64,000 nucleotides of DNA, taken from Heyndrickxia sporothermodurans. GTDB taxonomy: Bacteria; Bacillota; Bacilli; Bacillales; Bacillaceae_C. Below, one piece after another: positions 8,389-19,029 of this stretch (position 1 is the first letter of the stretch; each line of letters opens with the position of its first letter). The translations under genes were made by a program, and so were the position numbers. Under the pieces are notes generated by a model. That model saw only the letters and a list, made by a program, of their open reading frames with translations. It ran no database searches and was not told the DNA's origin. Location: positions 366,001 to 430,000 of the forward strand of contig CP066701.1 in assembly GCA_016756695.1 (NCBI GenBank), in the 5' to 3' direction.

Positions 8389-10389
8389 TTACAATCCGAA
8401 AATCAGCCTTCCACCTTGATAAATAACAAAAGATAAAGCATACGCTATAACAAGTGAGTACCCAATCCCAAATAATGTCCATTTCCATGACCCTGCTTCA
8501 TTACGGATAGCAGCTACTGTCGCTACACATGGAATGTATAAAAGGACAAATACGAGAAAGCTATAGGCCGATAATGGTGTAAAGGAATCTGTTAATAACC
8601 CCTGCAGTGAAGCCGTATTTGGCGTATGATAAATAATATTCATTGATGAAACGACCACTTCTTTAGCTAAAAATCCCGGGATTAAGGCAGCTCCTGCTTG
8701 CCACACACCAAAACCAAGTGGGGCAATTAAGGGGGCTATAGCTTTCCCAATCATGGCTAGGAAACTATTATCCATGTCTACTCCTATCCCGCCAGGACCC
8801 ATATAGGATAACAACCAAATAACGACAGATCCCCCAAATATAAACGTTCCTGCCTTCCTCACGAACCCCTTACCTTTATCCCATGTACTGCGCCATAAAG
8901 TAAGAATTTGCGGTACTCGATATGGCGGAAGCTCAATAACAAAAACCGACGACTCATTCTTCATCAATGTTTTCGAAAATAACTTTGCCAAAAGTAACGC
9001 AACGACAACTCCTAATAAATATAATGAAAAAACGACAATTGCTTGATATTTCTCAAAAAAAGCACCAACGAATAAAGCATAAATGGATAAACGTGCCGAA
9101 CATGACATTAATGGTGTTAGCAAAATCGTTAACAATCTTTCCTTCGGCTGTTCAATTGTTCTTGCAGCCATGACACCTGGTACATTACAACCGAAGCCTA
9201 TAATCATTGGTATAAATGCCTTACCATTCAAACCTGCTCTCTCCATCATACGATCCATTACGAGGGCGGCACGTGCCATATAGCCTGAATCCTCTAAAAA
9301 GGAGATAAATAAGAACAAAATGAAAATTTGTGGGACAAACACTAACACACCGCCGACACCTGCAATAATTCCTTGCAATACCAATGCTTGTATAAACGAA
9401 CTAGCGTGAACAGCTTGTAATCCAGATTGAATCCAGTCCGTTAATGGCCCCGTAAAAAAGGCATCCAATCCATCTGATAACGGTGTCCCTAACCAATCAA
9501 AAGTTATTTTGAACATCAAAAACATAAATGCTAGAAAGATCGGAATTCCCAACCATCGATGGGTAACAATTTTATCAATTTTTTCCGTCCAATTGTTTTT
9601 CGATTGCTCTGTTTCCCGACTGCTTTCTTTAATCACTTGGTCAATCCATTGTTTTCTAGAATCAAAGATTAAGCGAGTAATCGTCGTAGATGAAGTGGTT
9701 GTTTTTAGTTTTTGCTCAACTTCTTCAATCACTTGTGATATTTGATCATTTTTTATTAAAGACGTTACGTCAGGATTCCCCTCTAATAATTGCAATGCCA
9801 ACCAACGCTTCGGAAGATCTATTTTTTCATCTTCTAATATTTGAATGATTTTCATTATCCCATTTTCAACAATTTTTCCGTAATATACATAAGGGATTTT
9901 CGATGAAGTATTGTCTAAAGCATTTAACTGTACTGCTAGGTCATTACACCCCTTTCCATTTCGTGCCGTAATTGGAACGACAGGTGTACCTAGTTTTTTT
10001 GCTAATAATTGACCATCTATTTCTAAACCCCGTCTTTTGGCAACGTCTACCATATTCAAACCGATAACAACTGGTTTTCCAAACTCCAAAATTTGGATTG
10101 TTAATTGTAAGTTTCTTTCTAATTGTGATGCATCGACAATATTTATAATGTTTGTAAAAGATTCATTTAAGAAAAACCGGGTTACAACGGACTCATCCTT
10201 TGATAAAGGATAAAGCGAGTATACTCCTGGCAGGTCAATTAGTTCTCCATGAACGTCTTTTAACTTGCCTACCTTCTTTTCAACGGTAACTCCACTCCAG
10301 TTGCCAACGTATTCGTATGAGCCTGTTAAATAATTAAATAATGATGTTTTTCCCGTATTTGGATTTCCTACTAAGGCCGTCTGCATCAT
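8389..10389 (-). CDS. feoB: Ferrous iron transporter FeoB
   Basis: A 666-residue membrane GTPase that imports Fe2+. The N-terminal G domain has GNPNTGKTSLFN (G1), LIDLPGVYSLYP (G3) and LNMVD (G4). After an accessory helical region, the C-terminal half has about eight to ten hydrophobic segments including the gate sequences VPQIFILFLFISFLEDSGYM and GFGCNVPGVMAARTIE. Full length for the family. ATGA overlap with feoA places it directly after that gene, and it is likely repressed by Fur through the box at 10648-10666. Confidence 0.95.
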   Translation of the reverse strand: MMQTALVGNPNTGKTSLFNYLTGSYEYVGNWSGVTVEKKVGKLKDVHGELIDLPGVYSLYPLSKDESVVTRFFLNESFTNIINIVDASQLERNLQLTIQILEFGKPVVIGLNMVDVAKRRGLEIDGQLLAKKLGTPVVPITARNGKGCNDLAVQLNALDNTSSKIPYVYYGKIVENGIMKIIQILEDEKIDLPKRWLALQLLEGNPDVTSLIKNDQISQVIEEVEQKLKTTTSSTTITRLIFDSRKQWIDQVIKESSRETEQSKNNWTEKIDKIVTHRWLGIPIFLAFMFLMFKITFDWLGTPLSDGLDAFFTGPLTDWIQSGLQAVHASSFIQALVLQGIIAGVGGVLVFVPQIFILFLFISFLEDSGYMARAALVMDRMMERAGLNGKAFIPMIIGFGCNVPGVMAARTIEQPKERLLTILLTPLMSCSARLSIYALFVGAFFEKYQAIVVFSLYLLGVVVALLLAKLFSKTLMKNESSVFVIELPPYRVPQILTLWRSTWDKGKGFVRKAGTFIFGGSVVIWLLSYMGPGGIGVDMDNSFLAMIGKAIAPLIAPLGFGVWQAGAALIPGFLAKEVVVSSMNIIYHTPNTASLQGLLTDSFTPLSAYSFLVFVLLYIPCVATVAAIRNEAGSWKWTLFGIGYSLVIAYALSFVIYQGGRLIFGL

Positions 10390-10613
10390 TTCTTTTCAAC
10401 CTTTATTTGTTTGGCATCACAGCGGCGAATTCCTATTAATTGTCCATTACATTCCAACATGCATGGTCCACCAAAAGGCATCCGATGTTTCACTTTAATT
10501 GGGCATCCCTCTATGACTCCAATATGTAAGAGACGGTGCTTAACCGTTTTATCCAAATTTGAAACATCTACGATATATCCAGTTTTCCCTTCAACTAAAT
10601 CTAATAGCATCAT
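10386..10613 (-). CDS. feoA: FeoA, small SH3-like partner of FeoB
   Basis: A 75-residue SH3-like beta-barrel protein with LHIGVIEGCPIKVKHRMPFG and GQLIGIRRCDAKQIKV, the FeoA core. FeoA proteins support FeoB-mediated Fe2+ uptake. The start is uncertain: an ATG at 10634 has no ribosome-binding site, whereas ATG-ATG at 10613/10610 lies downstream of GGAG and gives the usual family length, so 10613 is used. The stop overlaps the feoB start (ATGA). Confidence 0.85.
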   Translation of the reverse strand: MMLLDLVEGKTGYIVDVSNLDKTVKHRLLHIGVIEGCPIKVKHRMPFGGPCMLECNGQLIGIRRCDAKQIKVEKK

Positions 10614-10647
10614 GATGTTGTTCACTCCGTTCATAAGAAATGTAATT

Positions 10648-10666
10648 GATAATGATAAACTTTCTC
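10648..10666 (-). promoter_or_regulatory. Fur box upstream of feoAB
   Basis: The plus strand here matches 16 of 19 positions of the classical Fur box GATAATGATAATCATTATC, including the first eleven bases exactly. It lies 35-53 bp upstream of the chosen feoA start, in the expected promoter region. Indicates iron-responsive repression of the feo operon. Confidence 0.75.
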
Positions 10667-10730
10667 ATTTATAAAATTATTTTATCACGATGTTTCGTGT
10701 ATGTCTAGAAATTTTTTGTCAAAAGTCGTA

Positions 10731-10768
10731 AAAAAAGAAGAGTAGATTCCTTTTCTCCACTCTTCTTC
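10731..10768 (-). terminator. Terminator downstream of gdhA
   Basis: On the minus strand AAGAAGAGT and ACTCTTCTT form a 9-bp stem followed by a run of T. It lies between the gdhA stop and the feo promoter. Confidence 0.75.
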
Positions 10769-10902
10769 ATCTATCTGAATTCATACATAAAGGTTGTTTT
10801 TGTGCTGAAAGATGACCGTGCCTTTCGCTCCAATCCACTCAGCGCTTTCAATAATGTTAAAGGAAATAATCCCTAAAAAAGTTCTTTCATATTAATCTAC
10901 TG

Positions 10903-12283
<1,381 letters not shown>

Positions 12284-12551
12284 CCCATTAACTCCTTCTG
12301 TTTTATCATTATTATAAATTTTCCATCATTTTCAAAGTGAATTCCAATAGTAAAAATAGATAAGAATAATGCCGAAATGAGAACGATTCATTCTTTCACA
12401 AGGAAGACAAATTCACATTTTTTTTCAAAGGAAGATTGAATTATAATTAAATTAATCAATTGGTTGTTTTCTAAAATGGTTTTGGCACAATGGAAAATAT
12501 TTTAGTATTTCAGAGCAACCTAAATACATGTAGACGTATCCTTTTCAAAAC
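12284..12551. other. gdhA upstream region without a recognisable gene
   Basis: About 270 bp of AT-rich sequence between the gdhA start and a repeat element. It should hold the gdhA promoter on the minus strand, but I could not assign -35 and -10 boxes with confidence. No open frame with a ribosome-binding site was found. Confidence 0.5.
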
Positions 12552-12690
12552 GCAGAGTGGATTGGAGCGGAAGGAACTTGACTCCTGCGGGATTTAGAGG
12601 AAAGGTCGAGACCCCGCAAGCGCAAAGCGCTGAGGAGGTTCGACTTCCTCCCCGCGGAAAGCAAGTTCCTGCAGCGGAAAGGAACGGTCC
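12552..12690 (+). repeat. Interspersed ~135-bp GC-rich repeat, copy 1
   Basis: A GC-rich block running from AGAGTGGATTGGAGCGGAAG through CCCCGCGGAAAGCAAGT to GGAACGGTCC. The same element occurs inverted at 39650-39784 (clearly homologous along its full length) and in a more diverged form at 17911-18029. It contains inner inverted repeats and no credible gene. GC content is well above the neighbourhood. It lies just before hemY/cgoX. Confidence 0.85.
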
Positions 12691-12765
12691 ATTTATTCTT
12701 CTACAACAATACTTTCGCAAACATCCATGTGAAAAAAGAGCCGATAAATTATAGGAGTGAGTAGC

Positions 12766-14166
12766 TTGAAAACAGTCGTTGTCATTGGCGGAGGAATTAC
12801 AGGGCTTTCCACACTGTACTACCTTCAACAATTAAAAAAAACATCAAACATTGAATTAAATTTACAATTAATAGAAGGAAATGATGAATTAGGAGGAAAA
12901 ATCCACTCTGTCCAAACAGATGAATTTATTATGGAAACAGGAGCCGACTCCATCGTTGCCCGGAAACAAGGAGTCGCTGAACTATTAGAAAATCTCCACT
13001 TACATAACGAAATGGTCAATAATGCAACAGGAAAATCATTTATCTACCACCATGGACAATTGAAGCCAATTCCTGATGATACCGTTTTTGGTATTCCTAT
13101 GAGCAAAGAAGCATTATTGAGCAGTGAATTAATCTCTGAAGCGGGAAAAAATGAAGCATTAAAAGATTTTACAACTACAAATGAATCGTTTACAAAAGAT
13201 AGCTCAATTGGCCAATTCCTCGAACACTTTCTCGGTAAAGAAATCGTTGAAAACCAAATTGCACCAGTTCTTTCAGGAGTGTATTCCGGGAAATTAAACG
13301 AACTAACATTAGCAACTACCCTTCCCTATTTATTAGATTACAAAAATCAATATGGAAGCATTATGAAAGGCCTATCCGAAAACAAAGAACGATTCCAATC
13401 TGCCGATAATAAAAAATTTGTCTCATTTAAAAATGGGCTTTCTACTTTAATTGATCGACTTGAAATAGAATTAACGAATGTTGAAATTTTAAAAGGAATA
13501 AAGGCAACATCGATTATTCATACTCAAGACGGTTATACCGTTACATTGGAAAATGGAACGACGATTCATGCGGACTATATTGTGCTTAGCACTCCACATC
13601 AAGTGGCACAATCCCTTTTACAAAATGAAGTACTTGATGAAGATTTTAATCAACTAGTTAGCTCATCGCTTATAAGTGTATATCTAGGATTCGATGTTCC
13701 TGACGAGAAACTTCCGGCTGATGGAACAGGTTTTATCGTTCCTGATAATAGTGATCTTGTCTGTAATGCATGTACGTGGACAAGCAGAAAATGGACACAT
13801 ACATCGAAAAACAATCACTTATTATTACGACTTTTTTATAAAAACACAAATCCTGATACTTTTGAACACTTAAACAGCTTAAATGAAAAAGAATTAATTC
13901 AAGTTGCCTTGAAGGATATCGAAAAAAGTTTAGGTATAATCGGGGAACCAAAACATTACGAAGTGACAAAATGGACTGATTTAATGCCTAAATATTCCTT
14001 ATCCCATCGAAAAACCATTGAATCCTTAAATAAAAAAATAGCTGATCTTTATCCGAACATCACTCTCGCTGGTTGTTCCTATTACGGTGTGGGCATTGCA
14101 GATTGTATCATGAATGGGAAAGAGACAGCAAACCAATTAATCGAACAAATTTCAAATAATAATTAA
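12766..14166 (+). CDS. hemY: Coproporphyrinogen III oxidase / protoporphyrinogen oxidase (HemY, CgoX)
   Basis: A 466-residue flavoenzyme of haem synthesis. The FAD dinucleotide motif VVVIGGGITGLSTLYYL is at the N-terminus, followed by GGKIHSVQTD, NNATGKSF and a C-terminal GCSYYGVGIADCI that closes the FAD site. In Gram-positive bacteria HemY oxidises coproporphyrinogen III (hence CgoX). The TTG at 12766 is chosen because AGGAG lies 8 bases upstream; a GTG at 12757 is too close to that site. It stands alone here, not in a hemEHY operon, so it may be a second copy. Confidence 0.88.
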   Translation: MKTVVVIGGGITGLSTLYYLQQLKKTSNIELNLQLIEGNDELGGKIHSVQTDEFIMETGADSIVARKQGVAELLENLHLHNEMVNNATGKSFIYHHGQLKPIPDDTVFGIPMSKEALLSSELISEAGKNEALKDFTTTNESFTKDSSIGQFLEHFLGKEIVENQIAPVLSGVYSGKLNELTLATTLPYLLDYKNQYGSIMKGLSENKERFQSADNKKFVSFKNGLSTLIDRLEIELTNVEILKGIKATSIIHTQDGYTVTLENGTTIHADYIVLSTPHQVAQSLLQNEVLDEDFNQLVSSSLISVYLGFDVPDEKLPADGTGFIVPDNSDLVCNACTWTSRKWTHTSKNNHLLLRLFYKNTNPDTFEHLNSLNEKELIQVALKDIEKSLGIIGEPKHYEVTKWTDLMPKYSLSHRKTIESLNKKIADLYPNITLAGCSYYGVGIADCIMNGKETANQLIEQISNNN

Positions 14167-14289
14167 ACGAAAAGGCATGTATCTATTAACATTAAAAGGT
14201 TCTCTTTAAAGGTGTAAAACAGTAAATAACAATACAAATAGGGTGCGAAATCGAAGTGTTACGACTGAATGGTGATTTCCCTGAGTTAG

Positions 14290-14485
14290 AAAAATAACCG
14301 GAAAAATTCCGTTTAATTTGGGAAATACCCATATTTCCTTAAAAATAGAGGAAGTTTTTCCGGTTAAATGATCTAAATCATTGGATTTTGTCTTATTTAG
14401 AGAAGTTAACCGGAATACCTCCGCTTATTTCTGTTACTTAAGCCCATCTAATATACAATAGCCGGAAATTCTCCGCCTATGAATT
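14290..14485. repeat. Cluster of four short CCGGAA...TCCG repeats
   Basis: Four related segments lie in this gene-free stretch: ACCGGAAAAATTCCG (from 14298), its inverted form ending TTTTTCCGGTTAA (about 14353-14367), TTAACCGGAATACCTCCGC (from 14406) and TAGCCGGAAATTCTCCGCC (from 14459). Each is an imperfect palindrome about 17-19 bp long, mostly flanked by TTA/TAA. The remainder of 14167-14629 shows no gene. Confidence 0.6.
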
Positions 14486-14629
14486 CTTATATTTATTCCA
14501 TCTGTCCTCCAAATATCGTAGGTATATTCAAGTTACATCCATAACTTAATTCCTTTTAAGAACATAGTGGTTTCACGTCTCCGTTGTAAATAAATTAGTT
14601 TCTGGTTTTACATGGGTTTTAAGAAATAT

Positions 14630-14670
14630 AAAAAGCATGGAGAATTCCTTTACGAATTACCATGCTTTTT
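14630..14670 (-). terminator. Terminator of the NSS transporter gene
   Basis: AAAAAGCATGG (from 14630) pairs with CCATGCTTTTT (to 14670), a perfect 11-bp stem with a T-run on the minus strand, 80 bp past the transporter stop. Confidence 0.85.
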
Positions 14671-14750
14671 CGGAAGTTATTTAACTTGTTTTTTCACTCT
14701 TTGCACTTCAAAAGAGAACCGGTTACTATCAACGTAGATACATGCTTTTT

Positions 14751-16094
14751 TTACCAAACCCCTAACACATCTAGCATGACCGCAATAATTAGTAACGGAG
14801 CAACATAACGAAGAAGGAAAAACCATGTTTCAAATAATCCCTTTTTCAGATTGCTGCCTTTTTGAAGTTCTTCATACAAAGCGGTTTTTTTCATTTTTAA
14901 CGGTACAAAAATAGCGATAAGCAACGATCCAAGCGGCATTAATATATTACTAACTGTGTAATCCATTAAATCGAAAAATGTTTTTCCAAAGAGTTTGATA
15001 TCTCCTAGCACACCATAGGAAAGTGCAGATGGGATGCCGAAAGCAAAGATGGCCAGTCCGATAATCCACGACCACTTCTTACGCCCGTTCGGATTTCCTT
15101 TAGATATGACCGAAACGATGATTTCTAACATCGAAAAAGCAGACGTTAAAGCGGCAAATAAGAATAGAATTAAAAATGCGATAAAGAACAACATACCGAA
15201 TGGTAAATGGCTAAACACGGTAGGTAGAACATTAAATAATAGCACCGGTCCTGCCCCAGGCTCTAATCCCATCGCAAATACTGCAGGGAAAATCGCAAGT
15301 CCTGCCAAAAGGACAATCACTAGATTCATTCCAACAATTGAAATGGCTGAACGCGGCAAGCTTTGACTTTTCGGTAAATACGAACTGTAGGTGACCATTA
15401 CTGAAACACCGACACTTAAAGTGAAGAACGACTGCCCCATCGCCTCTAAAATTGTTTTGGACGTTACTTTTGAAAAATCAGGCTGTAATAAAAAGGTAAC
15501 TCCCTCCATCGCCCCATCCAATGTAACGGCACGAATAACAAGTAAGATAAAAAGAATAAATAATGCGGGCATCATAATTTTGCTTGCTTGCTCAATTCCT
15601 TTTTGCACTCCTTTGGCAACAACTAAGATGGTAATTAGCATAAAGAGGAATTGAACAATTAGACTAATCGTTGGATTCGAGATTGTTGCTCCAAAGACAT
15701 CCGCATATTGTGCAGAGCTAAGGCCATTCAAGTCACCTTTGATCGTCTTAAATAAATAAATGATAATCCATCCACCGATCACACTGTAAAACGAAAGCAA
15801 GATAAAACAAGTTACCATTCCGAGAATACCAATCCAGTGCCATTTCGTTCCAGGTGCGATTTTCCGATATGAAGCAATCGCATGATCCTGTGTAGAGCGA
15901 CCAATTGTAAATTCAGCTAGTAATAACGGCAATCCGAGTAATAATGTAAAAACGATAAAAATGAGAAAAAATGCTCCGCCGCCATTTTGGCCAGCTATAT
16001 AGGGGAATTTCCAAATTGCCCCTAAACCAATAGCTGACCCAGCAGCTGCTAAAATAAATCCTAGTTTTGATGACCATTGTTCTCGTTGACTCAC
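14751..16094 (-). CDS. Sodium-dependent transporter, neurotransmitter:sodium symporter (NSS) family
   Basis: A 447-residue polytopic membrane protein. The helix-1 signature [20 protein letters not shown] is the Na+/substrate-binding segment of LeuT-type NSS proteins, followed by [10 protein letters not shown]. About 11-12 hydrophobic segments are present, the usual number for bacterial members. Translation starts at GTG 16094 behind AGAGGAG. Related Bacillus proteins are YocR/YhdH; most family members carry amino acids, but the substrate is not known here. It lies about 90 bp downstream of aroA on the same strand with no clear terminator between, so read-through from the aroA promoter is possible. 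Confidence 0.88.
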   Translation of the reverse strand: MSQREQWSSKLGFILAAAGSAIGLGAIWKFPYIAGQNGGGAFFLIFIVFTLLLGLPLLLAEFTIGRSTQDHAIASYRKIAPGTKWHWIGILGMVTCFILLSFYSVIGGWIIIYLFKTIKGDLNGLSSAQYADVFGATISNPTISLIVQFLFMLITILVVAKGVQKGIEQASKIMMPALFILFILLVIRAVTLDGAMEGVTFLLQPDFSKVTSKTILEAMGQSFFTLSVGVSVMVTYSSYLPKSQSLPRSAISIVGMNLVIVLLAGLAIFPAVFAMGLEPGAGPVLLFNVLPTVFSHLPFGMLFFIAFLILFLFAALTSAFSMLEIIVSVISKGNPNGRKKWSWIIGLAIFAFGIPSALSYGVLGDIKLFGKTFFDLMDYTVSNILMPLGSLLIAIFVPLKMKKTALYEELQKGSNLKKGLFETWFFLLRYVAPLLIIAVMLDVLGVW

Positions 16095-16185
16095 GTGTAT
16101 TCTCCTCTCAGATGTTCTACATGATGCCTTTGTTGCTCAATTGTGATCTGAGCGGAAATTGTAGGAACCATGACGCTTTGAATGT

Positions 16186-17262
16186 CTATTGTAATTTATT
16201 TTTGAATGATTTTAGTTCTTCCATAAATTCATGAAATTGCGGGATATCCATTTGCTGCGCGGAATCAGATAATGCAACAGCTGGATCCGGATGGACTTCA
16301 GCCATTACCGCGTCAGCTCCTATTGCTAATGCCGCTTTTGCAGTAGGCAGGAGTAAATCCTTTCTTCCTGTTGAATGGGTTACGTCGACGACAACTGGCA
16401 AATGTGTTTCTTTTTTTAATATCGGTACTGCAGAAATATCTAACGTATTTCGTGTTGCCTTTTCATACGTTCGAATTCCCCGCTCACATAAGATAATTTG
16501 GTCATTCCCTTGCGCAATAATGTATTCAGCCGCATGGATAAATTCATCAATTGTTGCAGCTAAGCCACGTTTTAATAAAACCGGTTTTTTCACCCTTCCT
16601 ACAGCTTTTAACAAATCAAAGTTTTGCATGTTTCTTGCACCTATTTGAATGACGTCGACATAATCAAGGGCAAGTTCAACATCAATTGGATTTAGTATTT
16701 CACTAATGACAGCTAAATCATATTCATCGGCTACTTGGCGTAAAATTTGTAATCCTTCCACACCTAAACCTTGGAAATCATATGGAGAAGTTCTTGGCTT
16801 AAATGCTCCGCCGCGCATTAATTTTATCCCTTGTTCTTTCATTGCTTCTGCAACTAGTCTAACTTGTTCCAAGCTTTCTACAGCACACGGTCCCATAATA
16901 AAGGATTGTGTTCCATTACCTATTAATTCGCCTTTTACATCAACAATTGTATTTTCTTTTTTCTTTTTCCTGGAAACTAATAGTGCTTTACGATTATCGT
17001 CTTCTTGCAATTCTAAGCTTGCTTTAAAAATACCTTTGAAAATATGTTGTAGTGTAGAGGTTTCAAACGGACCTTCATTTTGCTCGGCAACCATATCTAA
17101 TACTTCTCGTTCACGAATTGGATCAAAACGTTTCGTGCCTTGCAGTTTTTTTATTTGACCAATTTCTTGAACGACTCTTCCTCGTTCATTTAGTAAATGT
17201 AATAATTGTGAATTAATTTCATCCACCTTTTGTCTTAATTGTTGTAAATCATTATTCCCCAT
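16186..17262 (-). CDS. aroA: Bifunctional DAHP synthase / chorismate mutase
   Basis: A 358-residue enzyme with an AroQ-type chorismate mutase domain (residues 5-90: [20 protein letters not shown] and later [11 protein letters not shown]) fused to a type I-beta DAHP synthase (residues about 105-358). The latter shows [40 protein letters not shown] and DVTHSTGR. It commits erythrose 4-phosphate and PEP to aromatic amino acids; the mutase domain binds chorismate or prephenate for feedback. ATG 17262 follows AGGAGGG. Two T-box leaders precede it, indicating control by uncharged tRNA. Same length and order as B. subtilis AroA. Confidence 0.95.
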   Translation of the reverse strand: MGNNDLQQLRQKVDEINSQLLHLLNERGRVVQEIGQIKKLQGTKRFDPIREREVLDMVAEQNEGPFETSTLQHIFKGIFKASLELQEDDNRKALLVSRKKKKENTIVDVKGELIGNGTQSFIMGPCAVESLEQVRLVAEAMKEQGIKLMRGGAFKPRTSPYDFQGLGVEGLQILRQVADEYDLAVISEILNPIDVELALDYVDVIQIGARNMQNFDLLKAVGRVKKPVLLKRGLAATIDEFIHAAEYIIAQGNDQIILCERGIRTYEKATRNTLDISAVPILKKETHLPVVVDVTHSTGRKDLLLPTAKAALAIGADAVMAEVHPDPAVALSDSAQQMDIPQFHEFMEELKSFKNKLQ

Positions 17263-17299
17263 TAAAAACCCTCCTAATTTGTTGTGTAATTTAATAATA

Positions 17300-17538
17300 A
17301 AAAAGCCCCTACTGAATAATTCAGTAGGGACGATGTTTATCGCGGTACCACCCTAGTTGCAGAAAATATCTTCTTCTGCCACTCTTTTTTTGTTAACGAT
17401 CGAAATTCGACCGTCCTTCCTCATCTTTGTGAAGGGAAGGATGCTCCAGAACCCGAAATTCATGTTTATCTTTGTGCTGATTTGCACCAACCATCAGCTC
17501 TCTTTAACAGGGAGATAAACATTACTGTTGATTCTATC
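17300..17538 (-). promoter_or_regulatory. T-box leader, aroA-proximal copy, probable tRNA-Phe specificity
   Basis: On the minus strand: stem I with AGAGAGC and GGTTGGTGCAA, loop-E strands AGTA and TGAA, then the specifier triplet TTC (Phe) placed one base after GAA as in the glyQS leader. The T-box antiterminator AGGGTGGTACCGCGA is at 17354-17340, and the terminator stem CCCTACTGAA/TTCAGTAGGG with T-run follows (17329-17306). The TGGT bulge fits a tRNA with A73, as tRNA-Phe has. It ends 40 bp before aroA. Confidence 0.85.
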
Positions 17539-17560
17539 ATTGCGTGTTCATATTTAAATG

Positions 17561-17805
17561 CAAAAAGTCCCTACTGATATTAATCAGTAGGGACGATAAT
17601 TATCGCGGTACCACCCTAATTGTAGATGATAAAATTCATCTACCACTCATCATTGTTAACGATCATTTCGACCGGCTTTTCCTTCGCAAAAACTCGGAAA
17701 AGAAGCTCCAGGATTGAAATTCAAGTTTATCTTTATACTGATTTACACCGGCCATCAGCTCTCTAAAATAGTGAGATAAACAATACTTAGTTCCCTTCAA
17801 AACTT
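17561..17805 (-). promoter_or_regulatory. T-box leader, promoter-proximal copy, probable tRNA-Phe specificity
   Basis: A complete second T-box upstream of the first, with the same order of elements: AAGTATTG (AGTA loop-E strand), AGAGAGCTGATGGCCGGTG, TTGAATTTC (GAA plus specifier TTC), the T-box AGGGTGGTACCGCGA and its own terminator, a 12-bp stem GTCCCTACTGAT/ATCAGTAGGGAC followed by TTTTT. Stem I is about 75% like the downstream copy, so the pair arose by tandem duplication. Transcripts must pass both terminators. Confidence 0.85.
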
Positions 17806-17828
17806 TATATTATTTAAGTATGATTTGT

Positions 17829-17858
17829 ATTATAAAGCTTCGATTAAAATATTGTCAA
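17829..17858 (-). promoter_or_regulatory. Sigma-A promoter of the tandem T-box / aroA unit
   Basis: On the minus strand TTGACA (17858-17853), 18-bp spacer, TATAAT (17834-17829): both hexamers are perfect consensus. The predicted start near 17822 is just before stem I of the upstream T-box. Confidence 0.9.
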
Positions 17859-17910
17859 CACTTTTTTAAATTTTTCTACATTTTAATTATTTTTTAACTA
17901 TGTTATGATT

Positions 17911-18029
17911 TCCGCTGCAGGTACTCGCTTTCCGCGGGGCTGGCGATGAGCCTCCTCATCGCTTCGCTCCCCGCGGGGTCTCATCTGTCCAGCTGATCCC
18001 GCTGGAGTCTCGCACCTTCCGCTCCAATC
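17911..18029 (-). repeat. Interspersed GC-rich repeat, copy 3 (diverged)
   Basis: Contains CTTTCCGCGGGGCTGGCGAT, CCGCGGGGTCTC, GGAGTC and CCTTCCGCTCCAATC, in the order seen in the inverted copy at 39650-39784 but with a diverged middle. It sits between the aroA promoter and the 3' end of lipA. Confidence 0.75.
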
Positions 18030-18067
18030 AACCTAATGACAAAACAACAATAAACTTTTACAAATCT

Positions 18068-19018
18068 TTAATTAAGAAACTGCGCTTTATACTGGTTAAT
18101 AATTAAATCAGGGTCTTTATTTTCGCCTTCTAATTGGCGTTGACGGGCTGCTTTATTTACTTGCTCGTCTGCATGGTAACTTGAGCGAACCATCGGGCCG
18201 GCTTCACAATGCTTGAATCCTTTTTGAAGGGCGATTTCTTTTAACTCTGCAAATTCATCTGGATGGACATAGCGTTCTACTTTTAAATGTTTCTTTGTAG
18301 GTTGTAAGTATTGACCAATTGTCATAATATCCACACCATGTGCAAGCAAATCATCCATCGCTTCGATGATTTCTTCCTTCGTTTCTCCAAGTCCAACCAT
18401 TATACTTGATTTTGTTGGTGTTTGAGGACTGATTTCTTTTACCCTTTTCAAAAGTTCTAATGAACGATCATAGGTGGCTTTTGCACGAACACGTTTCGTT
18501 AAACGACGAACGGTTTCAATATTATGATTAAAAATATCCGGACCTGCATCCATTAACGTATGGAGACTTTCATAGTCACCCTTCATATCAGATGGGAGTA
18601 CTTCGACTGTACATGAAGGAACACGACGACGAATCGCACGGACGGTTTCAGCAAAGATCGCCGCACCGCCATCTGCCAAATCATCACGTGCAACAGCAGT
18701 AACCACGCAATGACGTAAGCCCATTACTTCCACCGATCTTGCGACACGTTCTGGTTCTTCCCAATCTAATTCCGTTGGCAAGCCCGTTTTTACTGCGCAA
18801 AAACGACAGGCACGGGTACAAGTATCACCAAGTATCATAAATGTCGCTGTTTTGCGAACAGCCCAGCATTCATGGATATTCGGACATTTTGCTTCCTCAC
18901 AGACGGTATGCAATCTTTCTTCCCGCATCATTTTTTTCAAGCCTGTGTAACTTTTATTCGTATTTAACTTGATTTTTAACCATTCAGGTTTTCTTAAGTA
19001 TTCTTCATTTTTAGCCAC
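18068..19018 (-). CDS. lipA: Lipoyl synthase LipA
   Basis: A 316-residue radical-SAM enzyme that inserts two sulphurs into octanoyl groups on protein. The auxiliary cluster motif [12 protein letters not shown] (C-x4-C-x5-C) precedes the radical-SAM motif CTRACRFC, and the family C-terminal [11 protein letters not shown] is present. GTG at 19018 is chosen: AGGAG is 8 bases upstream and the product then begins [13 protein letters not shown] like B. subtilis LipA; a GTG 9 bases earlier lacks spacing. It follows lipM by 11 bp, forming an octanoyl transfer plus sulphur insertion operon. Confidence 0.95.
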   Translation of the reverse strand: MAKNEEYLRKPEWLKIKLNTNKSYTGLKKMMREERLHTVCEEAKCPNIHECWAVRKTATFMILGDTCTRACRFCAVKTGLPTELDWEEPERVARSVEVMGLRHCVVTAVARDDLADGGAAIFAETVRAIRRRVPSCTVEVLPSDMKGDYESLHTLMDAGPDIFNHNIETVRRLTKRVRAKATYDRSLELLKRVKEISPQTPTKSSIMVGLGETKEEIIEAMDDLLAHGVDIMTIGQYLQPTKKHLKVERYVHPDEFAELKEIALQKGFKHCEAGPMVRSSYHADEQVNKAARQRQLEGENKDPDLIINQYKAQFLN

Positions 19019-19029
19019 TATGTACACTC

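Noticed and set aside
10820-10855. Possible fourth copy of the GC-rich repeat (CTTTCGCTCCAATCCACTC)
   Set aside because: Only about 20 bases resemble the repeat end; too short to distinguish from chance.
12520-12831. Open frame across the GC-rich repeat whose peptide resembles that encoded at 39533-39811 (both contain GTCFPRGGSR)
   Set aside because: The similarity follows from the shared repeat DNA. Neither frame has a ribosome-binding site or a known family, and the third copy does not keep it open.
17461-17782. Reading the T-box specifiers as CAC (His) and TAT (Tyr) from the variable bases after the GGTG hairpin
   Set aside because: That position is above the loop-E element. The AGTA and GAA strands place the specifier later, where both copies have TTC, and the TGGT bulge fits A73 of tRNA-Phe but not C73 of tRNA-His.
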